A DNA stretch of 64,000 nucleotides from Vibrio echinoideorum. GTDB lineage: Bacteria; Pseudomonadota; Gammaproteobacteria; Enterobacterales; Vibrionaceae. Below are positions 37,750 to 47,007 of this stretch, in pieces; within the stretch, counting starts at the first letter, position 1, and each line of letters starts with the position of its first letter. The notes beneath the pieces are model-generated. The model worked only from the letters and a program-made list of their open reading frames with translations, was not told where the DNA came from and made no database searches. The translations under genes were made by a program, and so were the position numbers. Location: contig NZ_AP025483.1 of the NCBI RefSeq assembly GCF_024347455.1, forward strand, positions 1,116,001 through 1,180,000, read 5' to 3'.

Positions 37750-39915
37750 CTATTGAGTCTTTAGCAAGTCTAAAAAGAAAGCGTATTCAAGTGCGTCTTC
37801 TTTCAATCGTTTAAATCGACCAGAAGCACCACCGTGACCGGCTTCCATATCGGTTTTGAACAGCAGTACATTGTTGTCTGTTTTCATTTCACGCAGTTTC
37901 GCCACCCACTTCATTGGTTCAAAGTACTGTACCTGTGAGTCATGCAGACCTGTTGTTACCAGCATGTTCGGGTAGTTTTGTACCTTAATGTTGTCGTATG
38001 GCGAGTAACCCAGCATGTAATCGTAGTAGGTTTTATCGTTCGGATTGCCCCATTCGTCATATTCGTTTGTGGTTAGAGGGATCGATTCATCAAGCATGGT
38101 TGTTACCACGTCTACAAACGGAACATGAGCACCAATACCACGGTACAGTTCTGGTGCTTGGTTGATGATTGCGCCCATCAGTAGACCGCCAGCAGAGCCG
38201 CCCACCGCAAATACTTTATCTTGAGCACCGTAGCCTTCTTCAACTAGCCCTTTGGTTACATCGATAAAGTCATTAAACGTGTTTTGTTTGGTCAGCTTTT
38301 TTCCGTCTTCATACCAAGGGCGACCAAGCATTTCTGAACCACGAATATGTGCGATCGCATAAACGAAGCCTCGATCAAGTAGGCTTAGACGAGCTGATCG
38401 GAAGGTCGGTTCAATCGTTGAACCGTAAGATCCGTAGCCATATTGGTAGATTGGATTAGTGCCGTCTTTCTTGAATAAATCTTTACGATAAACCAAAGAG
38501 ACAGGAACTTGCTTACCATCGCGAGCCGTTACCATGATTCGCTCTGATTGGTAATTATCCGCTTCGAAATCACCTAATACGGGTGTTTGCTTCATTAGCT
38601 CGGATTCACCTGTATTTAGGTCGAAATCATAGTAAGTGCCCGGCGTGGTTAGGCTGCTGTAATAAACACGAACTTTTGAGTTATCTAATTCATAGTTACC
38701 TGTTAGGTAAGCGGCAAAAGCGGTATCGTTAAATTCAAGTGGGAACTCTTTGCCCGTTGATAGTTGACGTACTTTCACTGTAGATAAGCCATTTGCACGT
38801 TGCTCGTAAACAAGATGGTCATCAAACAACTCGAAATCAACAAGTTGAGTATTATCGTCGGCTGGGATGACATCGACCCATTTTGAACGGTCGTGCATGT
38901 CTTCGGTTGTGGCTTTCATTAAACGGAAGTTGACCGCTTGGTAGTTGGTGTAGATGTAGTACCAGTTAACCGATTTAGCGATGCTGTACTCAATGCCCGT
39001 TTCTTGTGGGTAAAAAGGTTCCGCTCTCGCGTGTGGGTCGTTGGCATCTATGACTGAAACACCGCTGGTTTCTGTGCTCGAATGCCAAATGTAGACCTGT
39101 TCACTATCTTTACTCTTACTTAAGCCAGTGTAGTAAGCGCTGTCGGTTTCTTCGTAGATTAGCTCATCGCTTGTCTGAGTTGTGCCTAATATATGGCGGA
39201 GAACTTGGTAACCCAGCAGCGTTTGCGGATCTTTCTTGATGTAATAGAAGGCTTGGTTGTCGTTTTGCCATGCAATTGAACTCGAGGCACCTTCAATTTC
39301 ATCCGTTAGATATTCACCGGTCGTAAGGTCTTTAATCTTTATTGTGTAAACTCGGCGGCTCAGCGTATCTTCTCCATAGGCCAACAAGTTTTCATTTGGG
39401 CTGATCGTCAAGCCACCAATACTGAAGAATTCATGTTCTTTTGCCAGTGCGTTAACGTTTAAGATGACTTGCTTGTCTGTGCCAGCAAAGTCTTTTGCAC
39501 GCAAGTGAACTTCGTATTCGTTGTCACCTGTGACTTCATTCGAATAGTAGTAGCGGCCTTTACGTACCGGTACCGAATTATCGTCTTTCGCGATTCGCCC
39601 TTTGATCTCTTCAAATAACTGTTCTTGTAATGCTTCAGTGTGTTTCAACACGGTCTCTGCGTATTGATTCTCTTGCTCAAGGTGTTGCAAAATTTCTGGA
39701 TCTTCGCGTTCGTCGTCACGCATCCAGTAGTAATCATCGATTCGGGTGTCACCATGAATTGTCATTGCATGAGGGACTTTCTTAGCAACGGGTGCTTGGG
39801 TTTGCTGAACGACGAGTTGCGATTGAGAGTAGTGGTTCATGGTTGGTATTCCTTGATTGCTGCATCCGGCGACAAGTGCGACCGATACGGCTAATGTGGT
39901 GAAAGCGAAACGCAT
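37750..39915 (-). CDS. ptrB: S9A prolyl oligopeptidase family protein, oligopeptidase B-like, as a lipoprotein
   Basis: Oligopeptidase B cuts short peptides after Arg or Lys. The 721-residue product has an N-terminal beta-propeller and a C-terminal alpha/beta-hydrolase domain with the nucleophile in GGSAGGLLMG, then GLHDSQV and the catalytic His in EAGHGGASGRF. The ATG at 39915 has AAGGAT upstream. Unusually for cytoplasmic PtrB, it carries a lipoprotein signal (ALVAGC, Cys18, then Ser), so it is probably anchored in the periplasm. The E. coli enzyme lacks this. Confidence 0.88.
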   Translation of the reverse strand: MRFAFTTLAVSVALVAGCSNQGIPTMNHYSQSQLVVQQTQAPVAKKVPHAMTIHGDTRIDDYYWMRDDEREDPEILQHLEQENQYAETVLKHTEALQEQLFEEIKGRIAKDDNSVPVRKGRYYYSNEVTGDNEYEVHLRAKDFAGTDKQVILNVNALAKEHEFFSIGGLTISPNENLLAYGEDTLSRRVYTIKIKDLTTGEYLTDEIEGASSSIAWQNDNQAFYYIKKDPQTLLGYQVLRHILGTTQTSDELIYEETDSAYYTGLSKSKDSEQVYIWHSSTETSGVSVIDANDPHARAEPFYPQETGIEYSIAKSVNWYYIYTNYQAVNFRLMKATTEDMHDRSKWVDVIPADDNTQLVDFELFDDHLVYEQRANGLSTVKVRQLSTGKEFPLEFNDTAFAAYLTGNYELDNSKVRVYYSSLTTPGTYYDFDLNTGESELMKQTPVLGDFEADNYQSERIMVTARDGKQVPVSLVYRKDLFKKDGTNPIYQYGYGSYGSTIEPTFRSARLSLLDRGFVYAIAHIRGSEMLGRPWYEDGKKLTKQNTFNDFIDVTKGLVEEGYGAQDKVFAVGGSAGGLLMGAIINQAPELYRGIGAHVPFVDVVTTMLDESIPLTTNEYDEWGNPNDKTYYDYMLGYSPYDNIKVQNYPNMLVTTGLHDSQVQYFEPMKWVAKLREMKTDNNVLLFKTDMEAGHGGASGRFKRLKEDALEYAFFLDLLKTQ

Positions 39916-40129
39916 TTTTATATCCTTAGTGTGCACCTAACTCGTTTTAATGCCAGCATCCTTTGTAATCGGAGTCTAGGTGCCTTGGTTATCTTCCAGT
40001 GATGTTATTTATAATTGGATTCTGGATATACACTTTTAGCGTAAGTGTCTGTTATCGTTTTTTAAAAAATCAAAGTAATGTTAAATGAAATGGTTAACGA
40101 GTGAGAGGTGAGAGGAAAAACGTGCAACA

Positions 40130-40161
40130 AAAAGGGACACACTTTTTAGCATGTCCCTTTT
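40130..40161. terminator. Terminator after emrD
   Basis: AAAAGGGACA/TGTCCCTTTT arms surround a 12-base loop with T runs on both strands. It is 30 bases beyond the emrD stop. Confidence 0.85.
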
Positions 40162-40190
40162 CTTTGTTTAGGCAGAAATAGATTATTATT

Positions 40191-41396
40191 TTAGATAGCC
40201 AATGGCATTTCATTTGAGTGGTCATGTTTACGATTGACCCAACGTAAACCAAGCATGACGATAAATGACATTACGATCATCAAACAACCGAGTGGCAACT
40301 GGTCTTGAGCAGGGAAGAACGATGCCAATAATGTTGCGATGCCAGCACCTAGGTTCTGCATGCCACCTAAGATCGCGCCTCCAGTGCCAGCGTGATATGG
40401 GAATGGAGAAAGTGCTCCGGTTGTTGCTGCTGGGAAGAGGATGCCAGCGCCCAAGAAGTAAATGGTTGCACCGCCAATCAACGTCAATGCTGTCGTTTGA
40501 CCAAAAAGACCCGGTATCAATACCACTGCTGAGCCTACTAAGATCGCGACTAGACCAAAATTCAGTGCCCGACGTTCAGAGCGACGTTGTGCGATATAAC
40601 TAGATAAGCCAGCACCCACTAAGTAGCCCGGAATGGGTAAGACAAACAATAAGCTTACTGTGGTTGCAGGTAAGCCAAGTACGCCGCCAAGCAGTACACC
40701 TGCCGCTGCTTCAAATACGGCTACGCCAGCAAATGTTGCGACTAGTACCAGCAAGAAACCTTGGAAACGTTTGTCAGAAAGAACGAATTTGTAGCTGTTT
40801 ACAACCGATTCATGTTTACGTCGCTCTTTTGGTAGTGTTTCCATCATGCTCGTCATCATGGTGATCACAACAGCGATACCAAACAGCGCAAGGAACAAGT
40901 AGCTAGAACGCCAGCCGAAAGCTTCTGTTAGGTAACCACCCAATACAGGAGCCATCAATGGTGAGAAAATCACACACATGCTGATTAAACTGTTTGCACG
41001 GTGCAGCTCTGCGCCTTCAAAGCAGTCGCGAGTCAATGTACGAGACATCGCACCGCCACAACCGATGCCCAAGCCTTGGACAAAGCTACCTGCTAAGAAC
41101 CATTCATATTCATGAGCGAATAATGCCACCAAAGTACCGATGATATAGATGATCAAACCAGCAACGATGATGGGTTTACGACCTAGGCGATCAGAAAGCG
41201 GACCGTAGACAAATTGTGACAGACCGTAAGGGATCAGGTAACACGCCATCACTGCTTGAAGTGAAGACGCAGAAACCAAGAACTCACCCGACATATGACC
41301 GATAGAAGGCACGTACATCGTTTGAGTCATTTGACCTACGGCAGTCAGAATTGCGATTAAAAAGGTAAGTTTCACTAATGGAAACGAGGCAGACAT
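40191..41396 (-). CDS. emrD: Multidrug efflux MFS transporter EmrD-like
   Basis: The 401-residue protein is a 12-span major facilitator of the drug:proton antiporter type. It has the loop 2-3 motif GPLSDRLGRKP and the opening LTAVGQMTQTMYVPSI, close to E. coli EmrD (VAVGQMAQTIYIPAI, recalled). Such transporters export hydrophobic cations and detergents. GGAGAG precedes the ATG. The real substrates in this organism are unknown. Confidence 0.85.
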   Translation of the reverse strand: MSASFPLVKLTFLIAILTAVGQMTQTMYVPSIGHMSGEFLVSASSLQAVMACYLIPYGLSQFVYGPLSDRLGRKPIIVAGLIIYIIGTLVALFAHEYEWFLAGSFVQGLGIGCGGAMSRTLTRDCFEGAELHRANSLISMCVIFSPLMAPVLGGYLTEAFGWRSSYLFLALFGIAVVITMMTSMMETLPKERRKHESVVNSYKFVLSDKRFQGFLLVLVATFAGVAVFEAAAGVLLGGVLGLPATTVSLLFVLPIPGYLVGAGLSSYIAQRRSERRALNFGLVAILVGSAVVLIPGLFGQTTALTLIGGATIYFLGAGILFPAATTGALSPFPYHAGTGGAILGGMQNLGAGIATLLASFFPAQDQLPLGCLMIVMSFIVMLGLRWVNRKHDHSNEMPLAI

Positions 41397-41895
41397 TTGC
41401 GTATCTCTCCAAAAATTAAAGACGTAAAAAGCCTTAGCGCTCCATTAAGGAGAGCCAAACAAATAAAGTATTCAGGGAATCTAGGCGCGAGATATTAGAG
41501 CTTGAATGGCGACTTAGCAATCAAAAAGTGTGAAGTTGATCAAGATAAAAATCTATAGTTTGGATTATAAAAACTAATCTGAAATCGATGAGTTTTAAAG
41601 AGGGAAAGGGTGATTCGATTTCTTGGAAATGTCGATGCTATGGCTATGCTCAAAGTGCTAGGTCAATAGCCACATGACCCATGATTGCATGAGTACATTA
41701 TTTGAAATCACAGAAACAAAAGACAAATGGCACGGCTTATTAACATTTATATAAACTTTCGTTTTATATGGGTGCAATTTGTGCTGTAATTATCCGCTAA
41801 GCTATTCGTCAAACTTATTTACATTGTGCTCTTCAATTCATCTCAATGTGGTAGTTACGGTTATGGAAGTCTTTTGGCTTAAATAAGGATATTAA
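41397..41895. other. 499-bp divergent spacer between emrD and a chemoreceptor gene
   Basis: This AT-rich spacer must hold two promoters. I found no gene, no convincing sigma-28 or sigma-54 element and no repeat. A TGGCAC at 41729 resembles a sigma-54 -24 box but no matching -12 box follows. Confidence 0.5.
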
Positions 41896-44013
41896 ATGCG
41901 CTCACTATCGGTACAGTGGAAAATCACCCTGCTTGCAGGCTGCTGTCTAATCATTACTTCACTGTCTCTTATTGGTTTCTCGATCTACAACGCGACGAGT
42001 AATCAACAAGTCATAAAATCTCAAAGTTCAGAATCGGTTATCAACAAGACCGAGCAACTATTAGCGTCAGTTTCTCAGCTCAATGCACAGGAAACCCAGC
42101 GTTATGTCGACGAAGCCATCTATCGCGCCGAGATGCTAGCGTCTAGTGCTCAGTTTCTTAAGAACAATGCAGACGAAAACTTTACGCCAAGTGAAGAGTT
42201 ACGTACGGCATTAGATGAAATGGTGCGTCGTTCAGTTTTAAATTTCGATTCAATTCAAGGGGCATATTTAGTTTTCCAGCCTGATTTACTTGATGGTGAA
42301 GATGCTAATTATGTCGATGCTGACTATGTTGGATCCAATGAAAAAGGCCGTTTTGCACCTTATTGGAAAGTAGCAGACAACGGTGAGAATGTTCTCTCGA
42401 ACGTAATTTCAGAAGCTATCTTGAATGATGACAGCAACAGTGAACGTTTTTACTGCCCATTGTCATCGGGTCAAACATGTATCAGTACCCCAAGAGTGGT
42501 AAACAGTGGCGGTACAACGTTACTTACTTCTTCAATCTCAGTGCCTATCTTGGTTGATGATGTTGCCATCGGTTTCCTGGGGATCGATTTAAGGCTTGAT
42601 GGTTTGGTCAATGTTGTGACTCAATCTGATCAAAGCTTATTTAATGGTGCCGGTGCGGCTTATGTTGTGAGCCTAGACGGTTCTGTTATCGCTTCTGATG
42701 ATAAAAGCATTGCTGTTGGTTCTAGCTTTCAAAGTGACAATACAAACAGCGACTTGATGACCGACTTTATCTTTGGTGGTGAGGTGACGACTCAATGGAG
42801 CGAGAATGGTGAGTGGTTACTCGCGTTTGCTCCTGTTGTAGCTGCTAACCAAACGTGGGGTGTGCTATTTGAGATCCCGCGAGAGAGTGTGGTCGCCGAT
42901 GCGAGTAAATTGGATTCAATTATTAGTACGAAGGTAAGCGAAGGCATCCAAACAGAAGTCATTGCAGGTATCGTCTTTATTCTTTTCGGTTTAGCTATTA
43001 TCGCGTTTGCTTCACTGTCTATTGTTAAGCCTATCCGACAAGTGGTAGAGCGACTTAACGATATAGCTTCGGGTGAGGGTGACTTAACTCAGCGTCTAGA
43101 AGTTAAGTCTAAAGACGAAATTGGTCAGCTATCTAAAGGCTTTAACTTATTCTTAGATAAGCTTCAGCATACGATTAAAGAAGTGATCCAAACAACGGAA
43201 CAAGTCGCAAGCACGACAAGTCAAGCGAAGGCATCGGCGTCAAGTACACGTGAAAGCAGCGAGTCTCAATTTAAAGAAGTTGATTTAGTGGCGACTGCCG
43301 CAGAAGAGATGACTCAGACTTCTGGATTAGTAGTACAAAATGCAGAAATAGCCGTTGATGCAGCTTGTGAAGCGAATCGTTCAGCTCAACAAGGGCAACA
43401 AGTTATTGAGCTTTCTGCAGGCGAAATGAGAAAGCTTGTTGAACGTATGTCGAGCGCGGTTCCGATTGTTGAAGAGCTAGCGAAGAATAATGGAAACATC
43501 ACTGAGATCTTAAGTGTTATCGAAGGGATCTCAGAGCAAACCAACTTACTAGCCTTGAATGCTGCTATTGAAGCCGCGAGGGCAGGGGAACAAGGTCGAG
43601 GTTTTGCTGTGGTTGCTGATGAAGTTCGAAACCTAGCGAGTCGTACGCAGTCCTCGGTTGGTGAAATTAGAGCTGTGATCGATAAGGTTCACGCTGGAAC
43701 GCAAGACGTTGTTGAGGCAATACAAGAAGGCAACATACTGGCGAACGATACAGCGCTGCACGTTCAGAAAGCGGTTGAAGATCTGGGTTCGATCTTTACT
43801 TCTATTGAGGCGATCAGTGATATGAACAGTCAGATCGTGAGAGCAGCTGAAGAGCAGCGTTCGGTTTCTGGTGAAGTGAATCAAAGTGTGGTTAACATAC
43901 GTGATCTAAGTGCGAAGATTTTGGACCAAGCAGCAGCTTCTGAGCAAGTAGGTACTGAAATTGACCACCTGTCTCAAAAGCAAAAGAAATTGGTTAATCA
44001 GTTCAAGGTCTAG
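41896..44013 (+). CDS. Methyl-accepting chemotaxis protein with dCache-type sensor
   Basis: The 705-residue receptor has one N-terminal membrane span (about 8-29), a large periplasmic region of about 310 residues with the look of a double Cache domain ([27 protein letters not shown]), a second span (about 353-375), HAMP, and a cytoplasmic signalling domain with the hairpin tip [28 protein letters not shown]. There is no NWETF-like pentapeptide at the end (KLVNQFKV). AAGGAT precedes the ATG. The ligand cannot be told from sequence; dCache receptors often sense amino acids. Confidence 0.93.
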   Translation: MRSLSVQWKITLLAGCCLIITSLSLIGFSIYNATSNQQVIKSQSSESVINKTEQLLASVSQLNAQETQRYVDEAIYRAEMLASSAQFLKNNADENFTPSEELRTALDEMVRRSVLNFDSIQGAYLVFQPDLLDGEDANYVDADYVGSNEKGRFAPYWKVADNGENVLSNVISEAILNDDSNSERFYCPLSSGQTCISTPRVVNSGGTTLLTSSISVPILVDDVAIGFLGIDLRLDGLVNVVTQSDQSLFNGAGAAYVVSLDGSVIASDDKSIAVGSSFQSDNTNSDLMTDFIFGGEVTTQWSENGEWLLAFAPVVAANQTWGVLFEIPRESVVADASKLDSIISTKVSEGIQTEVIAGIVFILFGLAIIAFASLSIVKPIRQVVERLNDIASGEGDLTQRLEVKSKDEIGQLSKGFNLFLDKLQHTIKEVIQTTEQVASTTSQAKASASSTRESSESQFKEVDLVATAAEEMTQTSGLVVQNAEIAVDAACEANRSAQQGQQVIELSAGEMRKLVERMSSAVPIVEELAKNNGNITEILSVIEGISEQTNLLALNAAIEAARAGEQGRGFAVVADEVRNLASRTQSSVGEIRAVIDKVHAGTQDVVEAIQEGNILANDTALHVQKAVEDLGSIFTSIEAISDMNSQIVRAAEEQRSVSGEVNQSVVNIRDLSAKILDQAAASEQVGTEIDHLSQKQKKLVNQFKV

Positions 44014-44058
44014 CTGTTCAAGGTTTCGCTATTTAAGTTTAGTTAACAGTTGAATCGA

Positions 44059-44093
44059 AAAAGGGACAAATGAAGATTTCATTTGTCCCTTTT
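44059..44093. terminator. Bidirectional terminator between the chemoreceptor gene and roxA
   Basis: A perfect 16-bp stem AAAAGGGACAAATGAA with a 3-base loop is followed by T-rich DNA. It serves the plus gene ending at 44013 and the minus gene ending at 44173. Confidence 0.93.
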
Positions 44094-44172
44094 CTGTTTT
44101 TCTAAGGCTATTAGGTTATTAGGCTATTGGGTTCTAGGGCTCGGTGATATTCATCGAAACCGATTAACCAAG

Positions 44173-45306
44173 TTAGTCTTCTATAAACCAGTAACCTTTG
44201 TTTACCAATTCAGTCACGACAGTTACACCTGAAGGAGTCAAAGTGGTTGCTGAATTAATTATGGTGTCATCACAAAGTACATTTAGTAGCGATGAATCCG
44301 CTTCTTCAACTTTGACGACTTCACCATTGATGTAAGCCGTGTTGCTTTCATTCTCGTGATAGAGCGCTTTTAAGCCTGATACACGATGGATCTCACCTTC
44401 TGACTCTAGGTGTTGAGCGATCTCTTCTGCTGTCCATAATGGCTCTGGTGCAACGATATCAAGCTGGTGGCGTGATTGGCTGAGTAAACACCCCATGAAT
44501 TCGCTGATGGTTTCTGGTTGCTCTAGTGCTGATTTCAGCATATCCGTAAGATTACTCAAATCAGAAGAACGAATTTTGCCATAGCCATCTTGAGTTTTGA
44601 ATTCAGGGTCATGTAGATGGACGTCACCCATATCATGAGCAAGTACAAAATCGGCGAAGTTACTGATTAGCTCTTGTTCTTTAGGAGAGCGGTAGCCAAT
44701 AGAGTAGCTCATTGAAGGTTCTAAAGTGTTACCTTCATGTGGGAAACCTGGTGGGATATAAAGGATATCGCCTGGCTCCAAAGTTTCATCAATGATTGGC
44801 TCAAAGCCTTCTATTTGACGCAGTGCCGAAGCTTGTACTGTTTCTTTATATTGCCCTACATCTTTCGCGCCAACCTTCCATTGTCGCTTACCTTGACCTT
44901 GAATGATGAATACATCGTATTGATCAATATGTGGTCCTACACCGCCTTGTGGTGCTGAGTAGCAGATCATTAGATCGTCGAACAGCCAGTTTGGCAGTTG
45001 TTCGAAAGCTTGAGTCAGTTGATTAGCACCTTGATGCCAATGGTTCGCCGCTTGTACTATCAATTGCCAATGGGTTTCAGTTAGTTCACCAAACTTTTCT
45101 TCGGTGAATGGACCGTGTTCTGCTGTCCACTGATTGTCGAGGTTAGAGACAAAGCGAGAATCGACTTCTTCTTCCATCGATAAACCAGCAAGTTCTTCTG
45201 GAGACATTGGGTCGATGAAGTTTTTGAATCCACCTTTCAAGATGGTTGGTTTTTTATGCCAGTAGTTTTCAAGAAATTCGGGCATAGAAAAGCTAAGTTG
45301 GTACAT
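44173..45306 (-). CDS. roxA: Ribosomal oxygenase RoxA/YcfD (JmjC-fold 50S L16 arginine hydroxylase)
   Basis: RoxA is a 2-oxoglutarate and Fe(II) oxygenase that hydroxylates an arginine of ribosomal protein L16. The metal triad is H126, D128 (GPHIDQYD) and H190 (GFPHEGN), nearly the positions of E. coli YcfD. The 377 residues are the normal length. CAGGA precedes the ATG. Between it and rsmS lies a heptamer array only 24 bases before the start codon, so changes in copy number could alter its expression. Confidence 0.93.
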   Translation of the reverse strand: MYQLSFSMPEFLENYWHKKPTILKGGFKNFIDPMSPEELAGLSMEEEVDSRFVSNLDNQWTAEHGPFTEEKFGELTETHWQLIVQAANHWHQGANQLTQAFEQLPNWLFDDLMICYSAPQGGVGPHIDQYDVFIIQGQGKRQWKVGAKDVGQYKETVQASALRQIEGFEPIIDETLEPGDILYIPPGFPHEGNTLEPSMSYSIGYRSPKEQELISNFADFVLAHDMGDVHLHDPEFKTQDGYGKIRSSDLSNLTDMLKSALEQPETISEFMGCLLSQSRHQLDIVAPEPLWTAEEIAQHLESEGEIHRVSGLKALYHENESNTAYINGEVVKVEEADSSLLNVLCDDTIINSATTLTPSGVTVVTELVNKGYWFIED

Positions 45307-45330
45307 GTGAATCCTGTATATTTTATGCTA

Positions 45331-45386
45331 GATGCTAGATGCTAGATGCTAGATGCTAGATGCTAGATGCTAGATGCTAGATGCTA
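45331..45386. repeat. Tandem heptanucleotide array, eight perfect GATGCTA copies
   Basis: (GATGCTA)8 covers 45331-45386, with a partial copy (TATGCTA) before it. It overlaps the 3' end of rsmS, whose last codons and stop lie inside the array, and ends 24 bases upstream of the roxA start on the minus strand. Confidence 0.97.
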
Positions 45387-45540
45387 GTTTGGATTGTAAA
45401 TCTTGTTGGACAATCTTAATTGCCTCTAACGCAACCTTTAGGTCGATTTCGTTGCTTTCGAGTAGATAAATCAAGTCTACAGCCAATTTAACTTCTTCTG
45501 GTGCGTTATCTAATGGTGATGATGTGTTTTCAGTGCTCAT
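45370..45540 (-). CDS. rsmS: RsmS/YbaM family protein (DUF2496), 56 residues
   Basis: This small gene encodes MSTENTSSPLDNAPEEVKLA and then a helix-rich DUF2496 core (VDLIYLLESNEID, ALEAIKIVQQDLQ). E. coli YbaM has the matching NAPDDVKLAVDLI. The family was named RsmS from work in Pectobacterium, where it affects secondary metabolism. It overlaps the end of priC by 11 bases, the same priC-ybaM pairing as E. coli. The last residues ASSI come from the start of the heptamer array, where the TAG stop also lies. Confidence 0.85.
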   Translation of the reverse strand: MSTENTSSPLDNAPEEVKLAVDLIYLLESNEIDLKVALEAIKIVQQDLQSKLASSI

Positions 45541-46078
45541 TTCGCTTAGGGTTCTCTAAGTTAATCAGTCTCTCAATGTTTTTCATTGAATCTTCACAGC
45601 GTTCTAATCGTTCTTTTGCTAACTGCCAAGCCTCTTCAGCTTTCTTTTTACTGTGGCGAGGAGCTGAATCCAACGTTAACTTTCGTAGCTGTACTAAATC
45701 GACTAATCGCTTTTGCCAGTCTTGGTGCTGCGCGAGTTCATTATATAAGTCGTTAAGGCTTTTCCCGAGCTTACTTTTTCGGTCTAGACGTAAATCATGA
45801 TTGGCAAGCTCTCTTTGAATTGCTGCTATCTGGTTAGTTAACTTTTCAGTCAGATAGTTTGCTCTGGGTGCGATGAGCTGATTTGTTGCTTGTTCGCGTA
45901 AAATGGTGTGGTAGGTAGCTTGAGTTTCGAGTGCGTAGGGAAGCAAAATAAACGCTCTAGACTTAAATAAAGTTCGATCAAATAATGCTTGATGGTAAGC
46001 CCCACGACCTTTATCGACCTGAGAGCAGTGACCTATTAAGGTATCTATGACGTTTTTAAGCTTCGAAAACTGATTCAT
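45530..46078 (-). CDS. priC: Primosomal replication protein N'' (PriC)
   Basis: PriC helps reload DnaB at stalled forks in the second restart pathway, by binding SSB-coated forks. The 182-residue product is basic and helical and matches the family pattern (ENL-like N terminus, FDRTLFKS, LREQATNQLIAPR, YNELAQHQDWQKRL). GGGAG precedes the ATG. Family sequence identity is low, so the call rests on motifs and on the rsmS neighbour. Confidence 0.88.
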   Translation of the reverse strand: MNQFSKLKNVIDTLIGHCSQVDKGRGAYHQALFDRTLFKSRAFILLPYALETQATYHTILREQATNQLIAPRANYLTEKLTNQIAAIQRELANHDLRLDRKSKLGKSLNDLYNELAQHQDWQKRLVDLVQLRKLTLDSAPRHSKKKAEEAWQLAKERLERCEDSMKNIERLINLENPKRNEH

Positions 46079-46100
46079 TCTACTCCCGTTTACTTTGTGG

Positions 46101-46880
46101 TTATAAATTTACAAACCAAGCTTCGTAAGCCAATTTAATCGCAAGGACACTAACCACGGTAACAAACACAGGTCGTATAAACGTAGCACCAAATCGAATT
46201 GCGGAGTGAGCCCCGACAAATGCGCCAGCCATCAAGCAAATACCCATGGTTAAACCCAATACCCAGTCGATATGACCTAGAATGGCAAACGTCACCAAAG
46301 AGGTGAAGTTGCTGGTAAAGTTCATTGCTTTAGACAAACCAGAAGCCAGTAAGATATTTAAGCGATAAAGCGCCATAGAACTCACCGTCCAAAATGCGCC
46401 AGTACCTGGGCCTGCAACACCATCATAAAAGCCAAGAATGAATCCTTGGTACTTTTGTTTTCTTTTAAGTACCGGACACGGTTTAGGAGACACATTATGG
46501 CTCACATCCGGAGTCTTATGAAAAATGGTATAGACAGCAGCGGCAAGAATAACTAATGGCAATACCTTCTCTAACCACTCTGTACTGATGGCATCAACAG
46601 TCAGGGTGCCGATTGTTGCACCTATTAATGTCGATATGAATGCATTGGTCCAACATTCAGGTTTGAACAGTTTCTTACGATAGTAAGTAAAAGCGGCAGT
46701 TGATGAGGCAAACGTTGCGGCCAGCTTATTAGTTCCGAGTGCAATGTGTGGCGGTAAACCAAGCGATAGCAAAGCTGGGACGGTTAACATCCCTCCACCA
46801 CCTGCGACAGCATCAATAAAGCCGGCTGCAAAGGCAACCAAAGCAAGTACAACCAACATGGTTGGTTCAATCATTTCCAT
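46101..46880 (-). CDS. yfcA: TSUP-family membrane permease (YfcA)
   Basis: This 259-residue protein has about eight membrane spans and the TauE/SafE pattern (AGFIDAVAGGGGMLTVPALL and LGTNKLAATFASS). It resembles E. coli YfcA, a probable anion or sulfur-compound transporter of unknown substrate. The internal repeat, with the second copy GFYDGVAGPGTGAFW, is visible. No strong ribosome binding site precedes the first ATG; the second ATG is two codons later. Confidence 0.88.
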   Translation of the reverse strand: MEMIEPTMLVVLALVAFAAGFIDAVAGGGGMLTVPALLSLGLPPHIALGTNKLAATFASSTAAFTYYRKKLFKPECWTNAFISTLIGATIGTLTVDAISTEWLEKVLPLVILAAAVYTIFHKTPDVSHNVSPKPCPVLKRKQKYQGFILGFYDGVAGPGTGAFWTVSSMALYRLNILLASGLSKAMNFTSNFTSLVTFAILGHIDWVLGLTMGICLMAGAFVGAHSAIRFGATFIRPVFVTVVSVLAIKLAYEAWFVNL

Positions 46881-47007
46881 AAATAGTTATTGTTCTCGTT
46901 ATATGCTGATAAAGCAGCCGCATGAATTTCCGTTGGGCTAGTCATGCATTGTTGTGAATGCGAGGGACCATGATGATAGACCCCAAACCATCGATATGAT
47001 GGCGAAA

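Noticed and set aside
41729..41745. TGGCAC resembling a sigma-54 -24 box before the chemoreceptor gene
   Set aside because: There is no GC at the matching -12 position.
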